DNA from: Polynucleobacter sp. UK-FUSCHL-C3
GTDB taxonomy: Bacteria > Pseudomonadota > Gammaproteobacteria > Burkholderiales > Burkholderiaceae
Length of the DNA stretch: 64,000 nt
Assembly (NCBI RefSeq): GCF_040409815.1
Contig: NZ_CP099959.1
Location: forward strand, 372,001 to 436,000
Direction: 5' to 3'
Made by a program: the position numbers and the translations under genes. Below the pieces are notes generated by a model that did not search any database, was not told the origin of the DNA, and worked only from the letters and a program-made list of their open reading frames with translations. The stretch's first letter is position 1. Each line of letters begins with the position of its first letter. Shown one piece after another: positions 43,208-51,599 of the stretch.

Positions 43208-44473
43208 ATGAAAATTCGTACTTTAGTAACCATTGGCATCTTAGGGTTGAATTCTGGTTGCACATCAATTAATTCAACAAGCTTTAGTGATATGTCATCA
43301 GCCTATCGTGAGGTGGTTGAGAGATACAGTAATGACAACATTCTTTTAAATGTTGTTAGATCATCCAAAAATATGCCATTAAGTTTTTTGGATATTCCAT
43401 CTGTTATTGGTACAGGAAGCGTTCTTTCTAGTGCAGGCGTTACAAGCTACCAGGCGGGAGTTCCTTCCAGCTCCCTCCCGCCAACATCAACTACTGCTAA
43501 TGTGGGCTTGGCTGTAAATAATGGCTTTACATTTACTCAAGCATCTTTAGATAATGCGCAATTCATGCAATCATTTCTCAAAGAGATTCCATTGAGCGTT
43601 TTAGGTCTCAAGGGTACGGAGCGACTTTTACCAAGGGCAGTCTCTTATACATTGCTCATTGAAAGTATTGAATTGCGCTCTGATAATTCATTAGTGCATC
43701 GATTTAATAACGATCCTTTGGATCCAAATTATCAAGAATTTCAAAACCTGCTTTATTTGCTGATCGAAGTGGGTTTAACGGCCGAGAATAAGAAAATCAA
43801 AACTCCATTAGGCCCTCCAATAGATAAAAGACTGCTTACAAAATCATTGGATTCATGGGGTTCTTCTACAGTTGATAACCTAGCAAAAGGCGTAATTTCA
43901 TTTGAAAAAGTAAATGCTCACAACAGCGATGCATATCAACTGGTTCGTAAAGACTTTCGCCCTCGAGTTTGCGTTAACGAAGCTCTGGCTAAGGAACTCC
44001 TTGGAAATTTATTGAGTTCAGAGGCTTACTGCACTGATTCACCAAAATTTCCCAAGACCGATTTTAACTATCCTAATGTAATTAAATCATTTAGAGAGCA
44101 CTATCCAAATGCAAAAAATATGGAGTTGGTTATTGGGATTCGCTCCCCTGGGAATGTTTTCGATTTCTTAGGCGCAGTCTTGAATGCCCAACTTATGAAT
44201 GATGGATCAAAGATGGTGATGATTAAGCCTTCTTTATCAGTTTTTGATAGCTATAACGAACGCTATAAAAATGCTCAGCCATTATTTAAAATATATAAAG
44301 ATCAGTCAGTTGTTAACCCTGTCGCTACTGTCAAATACAAAGGGGTAACCTATTCCATAGCCGATGATGACGATTCTTACAGTAAAGATGTGATGGTATT
44401 TATGTCTACTCTTGTAACTATTGCCAAGATCCCTGGCGCCATTCCTTCTTCTCCGGCGGTGATTGTTAGATAG
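43208..44473 (+). CDS. predicted lipoprotein of unknown function
   Basis: 421 aa from ATG 43208 (a TTG two codons earlier is less likely). A signal peptide ends in LNSGC, a slightly unusual lipobox, so the mature protein is probably membrane-anchored through the Cys near residue 18. A conserved-looking segment DNILLNVVRSS near residue 45 recalls uncharacterised envelope proteins. No catalytic motif is seen. It stands alone, preceded by a hairpin and followed by a broken phosphodiesterase gene. Confidence 0.8.
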   Translation: MKIRTLVTIGILGLNSGCTSINSTSFSDMSSAYREVVERYSNDNILLNVVRSSKNMPLSFLDIPSVIGTGSVLSSAGVTSYQAGVPSSSLPPTSTTANVGLAVNNGFTFTQASLDNAQFMQSFLKEIPLSVLGLKGTERLLPRAVSYTLLIESIELRSDNSLVHRFNNDPLDPNYQEFQNLLYLLIEVGLTAENKKIKTPLGPPIDKRLLTKSLDSWGSSTVDNLAKGVISFEKVNAHNSDAYQLVRKDFRPRVCVNEALAKELLGNLLSSEAYCTDSPKFPKTDFNYPNVIKSFREHYPNAKNMELVIGIRSPGNVFDFLGAVLNAQLMNDGSKMVMIKPSLSVFDSYNERYKNAQPLFKIYKDQSVVNPVATVKYKGVTYSIADDDDSYSKDVMVFMSTLVTIAKIPGAIPSSPAVIVR

Positions 44474-44539
44474 ATTTTTTATAAGACGTTTCTAACATGT
44501 AGTTTTATAGAGTAACTGAAATATCAACCATCCTTTAAA

Positions 44540-45164
44540 AAATTGCTTTATTTAAACAATTTGGCGGTAAATTCACTCCTGAATTAATAAGGCAACTGTG
44601 CCCATGCCTTATTTAGGCTTTACCCAAGAGTAATATCCACAAGCTCTCATTAATGAATATAAGTGGGCCAGCGCTTCTCCTAAAGACGTTTTTCCACAAT
44701 CATTTAATTTGAATGATGTGATTTACTGGATTCAGAACGAACCCGAGTTTGAAAAGCAATTAATTTATTTGGATGGTAGATATGAGCAGAAAGGATTTAA
44801 TGCTGCACAGCCTGAATTATTAAAGCCCACCATGCAAGAGCTCTATGCAAAAGGTGTGCGCTATATTGCTCCTCCTATATGGGTGCTACTGACTACAGGT
44901 AGTGATGGAGAAATTACTCCATCGGCTTATGCTAGGGCGGCAAAAGAGGCTAAATTAAACATCATTACATGGTCTCTAGAGCGTGATGGGCCGATGAATA
45001 AGGGGGGAGGCTGGTACCACCAGTCAATTAAATCTGCCATTTACACCGATGGCCAAATTTACGAGGTTTTAGATGTACTAGCTAAGCAAGTTGGTATTAA
45101 GGGGATATTTTCAGACTGGCCTGCAACTGTTACCTACTATGCAAACTGTATGGGACTTAAGTAA
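44540..45164 (+). pseudogene. glycerophosphodiester phosphodiesterase, C-terminal remnant with frameshift and stop
   Basis: The end (44709-45164) is the C-terminal part of a periplasmic GlpQ-like enzyme, ending FSDWPATVTYYANCMGLK. Similarity continues upstream in the same frame (from about 44599: VPMPYLGFTQE, then TAA at 44632-44634 where CAA would give Gln, then YPQALINEYKWA), and further upstream in another frame (KQFGGKFTPEL, about 44554-44586). So there is at least one nonsense change and one frameshift, and the N-terminal catalytic half is gone. Confidence 0.8.
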
Positions 45165-45209
45165 GTAGGTAAATGAATAAACTCTAATAAGGTATTACAC
45201 AGTCCCGAT

Positions 45210-45317
45210 TTAAGCGTCTAAGTCATTGAAATATATAGACATTCCAGCAGCCACGAATTCTTCTAAGGCGTAGGGATGGTTGGGTAAACAGGTGGCTCTT
45301 ATAAGGCGCCTGTTAAG
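45210..45317 (-). pseudogene. short unidentified coding-like tail
   Basis: An open minus-strand tail of 36 codons has natural-looking composition (RATCLPNHPYALEEFVAAGM, then a short run to the stop). I do not recognise the family. It lies just beyond the end of the CobW gene and may be another remnant; it could also be chance. Confidence 0.25.
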
Positions 45318-45322
45318 TCACT

Positions 45323-46552
45323 TTAGTTTTCGATCCGATCCCAAACCGGAAACGGATCACCTGCCTTAACCCAGTGGGAATCAGGCAGTTCTTTTTCTGC
45401 GGCAGTAAGCTGACAGGCCGCAAGAATTGCCTCAATTGCAGGGCGATCTAGGTACTGACCAATAAATACAATCTCGTTGACACGATCGCCATAGGGCTCT
45501 TGCCAGTTTTCTAAAATGAGGGCATGTTCAGGATCTTTTTTTTCTGGCCAACGCGCGCGCTCGGTTGCGGCCCACCAATAGCCAACGGGCTCTACGTTAG
45601 CAATATTGCCAGCCCGCGAATACGAGATAGCCCATTCGGGTCGGCTAGCTAGCCATACATAGCCTTTGGCACGCAGAACGCCAGACAGTGGCAACTCTAA
45701 AAATGCGGCGAATCGACCTGCATGCAGCGGTTCACGAGAGGTGTAAATGAAACTCTGGATTCCATACTCTTCGGTTTCTGGGGTGTGGTGCCCCTCGAGC
45801 TCTCGTATCCAGCCGGGCATAGCACTGGCCTTCTCAAAATCAAATAACTCGGTACCTAAAATCGATTTCAGCGGAACGTCCCCCTGGCTTGCATAGATTA
45901 CATTTGCGCTGGGGTTGAGGGATTTCACTACAGCCCTTACTTTTTCCAGTTGCTGCTGATCTACCAAATCAATTTTGCTGATGACGATCACATTGGCAAA
46001 TTCAATTTGCTCCGTTAATAGGCTGGCTAAACTGCGATTGTCGGTTTCATCTGCTACGGTTCCACGATCGGCGAGTAAGTCTTCAGAGTGATAGTCATTA
46101 AATAAATTAACGGCATCAACTACAGTAACCATCGTGTCGAGCCGGGCAACGTCATTGAGTGAATTCCCATCCTCGTCCTCAAAATCAAAGGTCGCGGCAA
46201 CCGGCATTGGCTCTCAAATGCCTGTGGACTCAATTAGCAGATAGTCAAATCGCTTTTCTTCGGCTAGCTTGCGCACCTCGATGAGCAGGTCTTCGCGGAG
46301 CGTGCAACAAATGCAGCCATTACTCATCTCTACTAATTTTTCATCCGTGCGAGATAGGGCTGCCCCCGCATTATTAGTGCTTTTGGCGATCAGGGAGGCA
46401 TCAATGTTGAGCTCGCTCATGTCATTTACGATCACTGCTACTTTTAGCCCCACTCGATTAGCTAGTACTCTATTTAATAAGGTGGTTTTGCCGGCCCCCA
46501 AAAAGCCAGATAAAACTGTAACCGGGAGGCGTGGTGCTGGACTGGGTTTCAT
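45323..46552 (-). pseudogene. CobW/COG0523 zinc-chaperone GTPase interrupted by one in-frame TGA
   Basis: Two frames in register make one protein of about 410 aa. The first (46214-46552) has the P-loop GFLGAGKTT, the switch and CxCC metal motif (NGCICC), and ends LIESTGI-stop. The second (from 46207) continues EPMPVAATFDFED, includes the GTPase motif SKIDLVD, and the CobW C-terminal domain. The TGA at 46214-46216 differs by one base from TCA (Ser), the residue expected in ESTGISEP. No other damage is visible, so the loss is recent or a sequencing error. It is divergent from a Zur-like regulator, as expected for a zinc-starvation GTPase (ZigA/YeiR-like). Confidence 0.88.
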
Positions 46553-46616
46553 GGTTTTGCCTTCGAGCAGAAATGGGTGGGGGATATAGCGCTGCTTGTT
46601 ATTGCAACTAAACTGC

Positions 46617-46630
46617 GATATGATCTTATC
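46617..46630. promoter_or_regulatory. candidate Zur operator in the divergent promoter region
   Basis: GATATGATCTTATC is an imperfect palindrome (12 of 14) centred on GATC, midway between the divergent CobW and Zur-like genes. Position and symmetry suggest a metalloregulator site; it is not a full match to a consensus I can quote. Confidence 0.4.
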
Positions 46631-46659
46631 ATCTATCGTAACTGACTTGCATTAACACC

Positions 46660-47124
46660 ATGCCCATCCCGATGCAGCGCAATGCCACGCCCCCCGATGC
46701 CGATTGGGAGGGGTTACTCCATACAAAAGGGTTGCGGGCAACGCGTGCCGCCGTTTCCGTATTAAAAAGCATTCATAGCATGGAAAAGCCCATATCGCAT
46801 GATGATTTACAGCAGTACCTTAGTCAGCAAAGCCCGAGTGCATTAGTCGATTCGGTAACGCTTTACCGTATTTTGGATCGCTTGAGTCAGGCTAAATTGA
46901 TTGAAAAAGTGTTGGGCTCTGATCGCATATGGCGCTATACCGTTGCTGGCGAGCGGCTGCATGGTTTTTACGAGTGCGAATCATGCCATCAGCACTTTAA
47001 TCTACCCCGAAGCTCTCCGCTGGTCACGTTGTTAGAGCAATTTAGTACTCAACTGAAGCGCAAAGGCGATGCCGCGTTTGCGATCTCATTCAATGTTCAA
47101 GGGAGATGCCATGATTGTTCGTAA
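46660..47124 (+). CDS. Fur-family transcriptional regulator, probably Zur
   Basis: 154 aa. Winged-helix N-terminus with the recognition segment DSVTLYRILDRL (about 64-75), then a C-terminal metal domain with ECESC (Cys106, Cys109) and CHDC (Cys150, Cys153) for structural zinc. Neighbours are a CobW-type GTPase on the divergent side and a His-rich DUF2796 protein overlapping its 3' end by 14 bp, a gene set controlled by zinc in Burkholderiales, so Zur is more likely than Fur or PerR. Confidence 0.88.
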   Translation: MPIPMQRNATPPDADWEGLLHTKGLRATRAAVSVLKSIHSMEKPISHDDLQQYLSQQSPSALVDSVTLYRILDRLSQAKLIEKVLGSDRIWRYTVAGERLHGFYECESCHQHFNLPRSSPLVTLLEQFSTQLKRKGDAAFAISFNVQGRCHDCS

Positions 47125-47635
47125 GCAACTTTATTTTTTTTGCCTTGCCACTTTAGTGGGATTGGCAAGTCCAGTCGCTTTAGCCCAGCAAAAGCACAGC
47201 CATGCCCATGAGCATGGCAAAGGGAATTTAGAAATCACGCTGGATAAAAATCGCATCGTCAGCCGTTTTACCTCGCCCTTAGAAGCCTTAGTCGGTTTTG
47301 AGCGCCCACCCAAAAACCAGGCGGAAACGGATGCAATTGCTACTCTAAATCAGCGCTTACTAAATCCTGTCACAGTCTTTAGTATGAACGCAGAAGCAGA
47401 ATGTAAACCTGCCATTCTAGAAAATAAGATTGTTCGGGATGCCGCTAACAAACATGCTGATTTGCATTACCAATTGGAATTTACCTGCGCCAAACCTGCT
47501 GCCCTCAAGCAAATGACCATTCATCTTTTCAAAGACACAAAACACTTAAAAGAAGTGCGAGTCGAGTTTGTTGGCCCAAGTGGTCAAAAGTCGAGTACGG
47601 CTAGCGCAAAATCCAGCACGGTTGCGTTCAATTGA
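47111..47635 (+). CDS. DUF2796 His-rich periplasmic protein, zinc-uptake associated
   Basis: 174 aa from ATG 47111. A signal peptide ends near VALA-QQ and is followed directly by a His cluster (HSHAHEHGKG). DUF2796 proteins of this form usually sit with Zur, CobW and an ABC transporter, and are thought to bind zinc in the periplasm. It overlaps the Zur-like gene by 14 bp, so the two are coupled. Only a stub of the usual ABC ATPase follows. Confidence 0.87.
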   Translation: MIVRKQLYFFCLATLVGLASPVALAQQKHSHAHEHGKGNLEITLDKNRIVSRFTSPLEALVGFERPPKNQAETDAIATLNQRLLNPVTVFSMNAEAECKPAILENKIVRDAANKHADLHYQLEFTCAKPAALKQMTIHLFKDTKHLKEVRVEFVGPSGQKSSTASAKSSTVAFN

Positions 47636-47715
47636 CGGCATTGCAATCGACAGCTGCGATACGGGTAGTGGATTTATCGTTTGCTTGTGGTTCCACTAGC
47701 AACAGGGTTATTTAA
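47632..47715 (+). pseudogene. N-terminal stub of an ABC-transporter ATPase
   Basis: TTG at 47632 overlaps the DUF2796 stop (TTGA) and opens a 27-aa frame ending in TAA. The part AAIRVVDLSFACGST has the form of the first strands of an ABC ATPase. No Walker A follows; after about 24 codons the similarity stops. In related zinc loci an ATPase and permease come next, so most of that pair seems to have been deleted here. Confidence 0.5.
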
Positions 47716-47824
47716 ATTCTGCCCAGCTTACACATTGCTAGGAATCAATACCGGCAGAAATTGCGGTTGAGATCAATTGCTCTAGCTTCCTCAGGTTTTC
47801 ATGAAGGCTTATGTTAACAATATA

Positions 47825-47846
47825 TGCGTATAAACGTATATACGCA
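47825..47846. promoter_or_regulatory. perfect palindromic operator-like site in the rhodanese promoter
   Basis: TGCGTATA and TATACGCA, 8-bp arms separated by 6 bases, 20 bp before the rhodanese ATG. The spacing and symmetry suit a dimeric ArsR-type repressor (sulfide-responsive BigR/SqrR-like factors control rhodaneses elsewhere). No such regulator is adjacent. Confidence 0.5.
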
Positions 47847-47866
47847 ACATATCTAAAAGGATATCA

Positions 47867-48247
47867 ATGAAGACAGCACATGATCTAGTCACTGCGGCTA
47901 AAGCTGCGATTGATGAGCTAAGCTTAGCGGATGCCCAATTAGCTATTCAGAATTCTGATGTATTGCTCGATGTTAGGGAGGCTGACGAATATATGAATGG
48001 CCACATTCCTGGAGCTGTTCATATTTCAAGAGGGTTGCTGGAGTTTAAGTTAAGTAACGATCCTGATTTGAGTCCGCGTAGTTTAAAAATAGTTCTGTAT
48101 TGTAAAAATAGTGGGAGAGCAGCATTGGCCTCTAAAGTTTTGCATGAGATGGGATATTTGCATGTTCAGTCAATAGCCGGTGGATTTGATGCCTGGGCTG
48201 GTGCGGGCAATACTGTGGCTAAGCCAGAGGCGATCAAATTTGAATAA
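47867..48247 (+). CDS. single-domain rhodanese-like sulfurtransferase
   Basis: 126 aa, no signal peptide, so cytoplasmic. DVREADEY near residue 35, HIPGAVHI near 46, and the active loop YCKNSGRAA with Cys79. It transfers sulfane sulfur from thiosulfate or persulfides to a thiol acceptor. It stands alone between a palindromic operator and a terminator. The physiological donor is unknown. Confidence 0.92.
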   Translation: MKTAHDLVTAAKAAIDELSLADAQLAIQNSDVLLDVREADEYMNGHIPGAVHISRGLLEFKLSNDPDLSPRSLKIVLYCKNSGRAALASKVLHEMGYLHVQSIAGGFDAWAGAGNTVAKPEAIKFE

Positions 48248-48260
48248 AAAAATCTATACG

Positions 48261-48293
48261 GTAGCGTTACTTTAAGTAACGCCTACTCTTTTT
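48261..48293 (+). terminator. rho-independent terminator of the rhodanese gene
   Basis: GCGTTACT / AGTAACGC stem with a 3-base loop, followed by a T-rich run (CTACTCTTTTT). Confidence 0.8.
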
Positions 48294-48473
48294 GCAATCT
48301 GTTGGAGAAACATAGTGTTACATGGCTGCTCCAAAAATCCTGTAGTTTTGAAAACCAAAGAGCGAGCTAGTGTTTCTTCTGCTCTGTTTAAATTAGTCAC
48401 ACAAATACTCACACACCGATAATGAGACGCTGTAACCTCTTGAAATCCTAATGGTTTTCTTTGGATGTCTGCT

Positions 48474-48518
48474 CTCATAATCCTTTGGTCCCAGGTTCAA
48501 GTCCTGGTGGGCCCACCA
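48474..48518 (+). other. 3' half of a tRNA with CAT anticodon, attachment-site-like fragment
   Basis: It carries the anticodon loop CTCATAA, a perfect T-arm CCAGG-TTCAAGT-CCTGG, the acceptor strand TGGGCCC and encoded CCA. The upstream bases cannot form the 5' half. Integrases that use tRNA 3' ends leave such 45-bp copies, so this is probably one border of a past insertion. No integrase gene is in the window. Confidence 0.65.
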
Positions 48519-48525
48519 GAAAAGC

Positions 48526-48557
48526 AAACCCTCACTAGAAATGGTGGGGGTTTTGTC
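48526..48557 (+). terminator. terminator-like hairpin following the tRNA fragment
   Basis: AAACCCTCAC pairs with GTGGGGGTTT (one G-T pair) around an 8-9 base loop and ends in TTTT. It probably came with the tRNA 3' end. Confidence 0.6.
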
Positions 48558-48593
48558 TTTAGGTTGGCCTGATTTTCTTCTGTAATTGCTCAG

Positions 48594-48761
48594 TCATACA
48601 TCGTCACACCACCACCAATCTTTTTCATCCCGTTCATACTCAAGGTCAGGATCTGATGGTCTCTTCTCTGATTCTTTATGAATAGAAGAGTTCTGTTTCT
48701 GCTCTTCTTTGAGTTTACGAGAGCAATATTGCGGTCTACCTAGTATTTCCAGATCACTCAT
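48594..48761 (-). CDS. small hypothetical protein between the tRNA fragments
   Basis: 55 aa from ATG 48761 (preceded by AGGG 7 bases upstream); 69 aa if an earlier ATG at 48803 is used. Strongly charged, with RKLKEEQKQ followed by Asp/Glu-rich sequence and ending DWWWCDDV. No family recognised. It could be a cargo gene of the small insertion. Confidence 0.35.
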   Translation of the reverse strand: MSDLEILGRPQYCSRKLKEEQKQNSSIHKESEKRPSDPDLEYERDEKDWWWCDDV

Positions 48762-49046
48762 ACATATCCCTATATGGCTAGCCAAACCTAATTTGCATTG
48801 CAAGGGTTTCTGTATTTGAGTTTACTGATATCAAGTAGAGAAGTATTCCAATACTAATAATGAACAGTATCTGATAAATCTTATTATCTACATAGAGTAG
48901 CAACATAAAAATGCTTAATAAAATTAACTCAATCATCTACCGTCAAAACCCAATACAGATTCTCCTTGTTTGGCTTTATCTTTTACCCCTAGATTAGCAC
49001 TTTTATAAGAATTCAATAACTAGTAGAAAGATTTTTAATACAGAAA

Positions 49047-49250
49047 CTATTGTCTTCGGCGTTTTTTCCATGTGTAAGCCTCCCCGTTGGGGAACTTACC
49101 GTCAATAATGCCATCCGCTCCAAATTTACCAGACACTTCCATGCCATTAAATTGAATCGTCACAAACTCACCTAATTCTTTTGCCCACGCCATGGCTTGG
49201 TCTAATGTATTAAATTCGTATGTTTCGGAGTTATGTTGTACGGTAATCAA
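49047..49250 (-). CDS. small hypothetical protein, 67 aa
   Basis: Starts at TTG (no ATG available upstream in frame) and reads ITVQHNSETYEFNTLDQAMAWAKEL, followed by a Gly-rich beta-like part (GKFGADGIIDGKFPNGEAY) and a KKRRRQ tail. The composition looks like a real folded small protein, but I do not recognise a family. It lies in the same 1-kb segment between the tRNA fragments. Confidence 0.45.
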   Translation of the reverse strand: MITVQHNSETYEFNTLDQAMAWAKELGEFVTIQFNGMEVSGKFGADGIIDGKFPNGEAYTWKKRRRQ

Positions 49251-49447
49251 CTTAGATTTGCTTAAATCAAAAATTTTATAACTTAATATATGGGCTTGTT
49301 AAGGTGATAATATTTCTAGATATTACTGATCTATTCAAAAAAGAACATTTTCATGAACTTCATCAGACGGGCTCGAAAGTTTTATGACGAAATTGTAAGT
49401 TTAATTAAGGCTTATGCTCGCTAAGTGATCATTTTTTTTAGCCCTAG

Positions 49448-49477
49448 CCCCAGGTTCAAGTCCGGCTGACCCCACCA
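49448..49477 (+). other. degenerate second tRNA 3'-end fragment
   Basis: Shares CCCAGGTTCAAGTCC and the final CCCACCA with the fragment at 48474-48518 (25 of 29 positions by eye) but its acceptor stem no longer matches. With the first copy it brackets about 0.95 kb, like a worn attachment-site pair. Confidence 0.45.
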
Positions 49478-49519
49478 TACATGCTTAAGACTTATCCCCA
49501 TTCCTTTTTAAGGCCCTAG

Positions 49520-50443
49520 ATGCAATCTCAATTTGTAATCTCGATCGTCCTAGCCAGTTTAGGGGCGATTCTCTTTGCTGCTAAAGCCATCGTGGTGAAA
49601 TTTTCCTATCAGTATGGCGCGACAGCCGATGTTGTTCTAACACTTCGAATGGTGTTCTCCTTGCCTATTTTCTGGTTTGCCGTCTGGTGGAGCCAGCGAA
49701 ATACCTCATTGCAACCCTTAATTCGAAAAGATGTTGTTAAGGTTTTCGGTATCGGCCTCTTAGGATATTTTTTGTCAGCTTATTTAGATTTTCTAGGCCT
49801 TCAATATATTTCTGCTGGGTTAGAGAGAGTGATCTTATATCTAACCCCCGCCATCGTTTTAGTGTTGTCTAAATTTCTGTTAAAGAAAGAAATCGATCGT
49901 CAGCAATATTGGGCGATGGCAGTTGCATATCTCGGCATTGTTCTTGTGTTTATCCACGATATTGAGCTAAATGGTAGCGGTGCGGTGGCATTAGGAAGTA
50001 CGCTAGTCTTTTTGGCAGCCGTGGTGTACTCGTTCTACTTAATCTTTGCGGGTGAATTGGTTGGGCGTGTGGGTAGCATTCGCTTAGTGGCCTTAGCAAG
50101 TGCTTCGGCAACCATTGCAGCTTGTCTCCAGTCTCTTGTCTTGGATTTCAATCAGTTATTTATTCAAACTCCTAATGTTTATCAGCTAGCATGGATTAAT
50201 GCACTATTTTGTACATTTATACCGATGGTATGCATCATGATGGCCGTTCAACGTATTGGCTCAAGCATGACAGCGCAGGCTGGGACTATCGGTCCTGTTG
50301 GCACTGCCTTTTTAGGGTGGTACTTCTTGGATGAAAAGATTAGTACTCTTCAGCTTGTTGGTATCGCTGTGGTGTTGATCGGAATCGCCATCTTACTATC
50401 GATTGGTAATAAATCGAATATAAGCTCAGCCCCTACGGAATAA
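49520..50443 (+). CDS. EamA/DMT-family inner-membrane transporter
   Basis: 307 aa with about ten hydrophobic segments in two similar halves, as in the drug/metabolite transporter (EamA, RhaT-like) family. The second half carries PVGTAFLGWYFLDEKISTLQ, the usual signature region. It probably exports or imports a small metabolite; the substrate cannot be read. It converges with the fbpC gene, leaving 4 bp between stops. Confidence 0.88.
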   Translation: MQSQFVISIVLASLGAILFAAKAIVVKFSYQYGATADVVLTLRMVFSLPIFWFAVWWSQRNTSLQPLIRKDVVKVFGIGLLGYFLSAYLDFLGLQYISAGLERVILYLTPAIVLVLSKFLLKKEIDRQQYWAMAVAYLGIVLVFIHDIELNGSGAVALGSTLVFLAAVVYSFYLIFAGELVGRVGSIRLVALASASATIAACLQSLVLDFNQLFIQTPNVYQLAWINALFCTFIPMVCIMMAVQRIGSSMTAQAGTIGPVGTAFLGWYFLDEKISTLQLVGIAVVLIGIAILLSIGNKSNISSAPTE

Positions 50444-50447
50444 GGAT

Positions 50448-51518
50448 TTATCGTTTGAAGGTCACTACGTGATCAGCACCCAGGCGGATACCAATTTTCT
50501 CTCCGATCGCATGATTGTGATGGCTGGGTACAAATGCAAAAACTTCTTGTCCCGAATGGAGTTTGAGGGTGTATAAAAAATCCGCACCCCTAAACGCTTT
50601 GCGTACCACTTCTGCTTGCATGGGACTCTCATCGTCGTGTTGAATATCATCGGCGCGTAAGAGCACATCAATCTGTTTGCCAGGGGAAATATGTTCCCCA
50701 TCATCTAGTTGTAGGTTACCCAGTTCTATAACCACCTCACCGCCAGCTTGCGTTTGCCCTTGTATGAATACCCCGCGTCCAATAAATTCAGCGACATAGC
50801 GATCAATCGGTTTGTGATAAAGATCGTAAGGGCTATCCCATTGCACAATCTTGCCATTGTTCATGACGCCAATATGATCAGCGATAGCAAAAGCTTCAAA
50901 TTGATCGTGTGTCACGAGTAAGGCGGTTACATTGTTTGCTTTGAGAATATCGCGCATTTCGTCAGCCAATCGCTCACGTAGATCAATATCTAGATTCGAG
51001 AACGGCTCATCTAGAAGAATTAAATCCGGTTCGGGTGCCATTGCTCTTGCCAAGGCCACGCGTTGCTGCTGTCCTCCCGAAAGTTCATGAGGATAGGCTG
51101 CTGCTTTGTCTTGCAAGGACACTCGCTCTAACCATTGCATCCCCGTTTGTTTACGTGTACTGATGGAGCCTTCACGCAAGCCAAAGATCACATTCTCAAG
51201 AACGGTGAGGTGAGGAAAAAGGGCAAAGTCTTGAAAGACCATGCCAACCTTACGATCGGCAGGGGGAATGCGCATATTCTTTGAGCTAACCGTTTTGCCA
51301 TGAATCTTGATATCACCCATTTGCAAGGGTTCAAAGCCACAAATAGCGCGCAAAACGGTTGATTTACCACAGCCAGACGGGCCCAGTAAGCAGGCAATAT
51401 CGCCTTGGGGCAGGCTAAAGCTAAGCCCCTTCACAATTTCTAGGATGCCAGAACCATCTTGCCGTGGAAACTGAATGGCGATGTTTTCAAGAGAAATTAG
51501 GGTTGGATTGGAATTCAT
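50448..51518 (-). CDS. fbpC: ferric-iron ABC transporter ATPase (FbpC-like)
   Basis: 356 aa from ATG 51518; a longer frame to 51596 would run into the divergent permease region. Walker A GPSGCGKST, Q-loop VFQDFALFPHLTV, signature LSGGQQQR, Walker B LILLDEP and the His switch VTHDQ are all present, followed by a TOBE-type C-terminal domain. It powers the permease and binding protein encoded divergently on the other side. Confidence 0.92.
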   Translation of the reverse strand: MNSNPTLISLENIAIQFPRQDGSGILEIVKGLSFSLPQGDIACLLGPSGCGKSTVLRAICGFEPLQMGDIKIHGKTVSSKNMRIPPADRKVGMVFQDFALFPHLTVLENVIFGLREGSISTRKQTGMQWLERVSLQDKAAAYPHELSGGQQQRVALARAMAPEPDLILLDEPFSNLDIDLRERLADEMRDILKANNVTALLVTHDQFEAFAIADHIGVMNNGKIVQWDSPYDLYHKPIDRYVAEFIGRGVFIQGQTQAGGEVVIELGNLQLDDGEHISPGKQIDVLLRADDIQHDDESPMQAEVVRKAFRGADFLYTLKLHSGQEVFAFVPSHHNHAIGEKIGIRLGADHVVTFKR

Positions 51519-51599
51519 CCCTATAATTTTCTCATTGAATTGCTTAAATTCACAAATACTGTACAAATAGCAGATAAGACCCCCACAGATCTCCATTTA

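Noticed and set aside
46214..46216. In-frame TGA in the CobW gene as a selenocysteine codon
   Set aside because: The expected residue is Ser, not Cys or Sec, the position is not catalytic, and no convincing SECIS-like hairpin was seen directly after it.
48272..48478. 68-aa minus-strand frame next to the tRNA fragment, considered as an integrase remnant
   Set aside because: No integrase motif, and it overlaps the rhodanese terminator.
48474..48518. Complete tRNA gene
   Set aside because: The D-arm and 5' acceptor strand are absent, so it is only a 3' fragment.
49353..49424. 23-aa plus-strand frame MNFIRRARKFYDEIVSLIK...
   Set aside because: Amphipathic and plausible, but with only a weak ribosome binding site and no family; not enough to call a gene.
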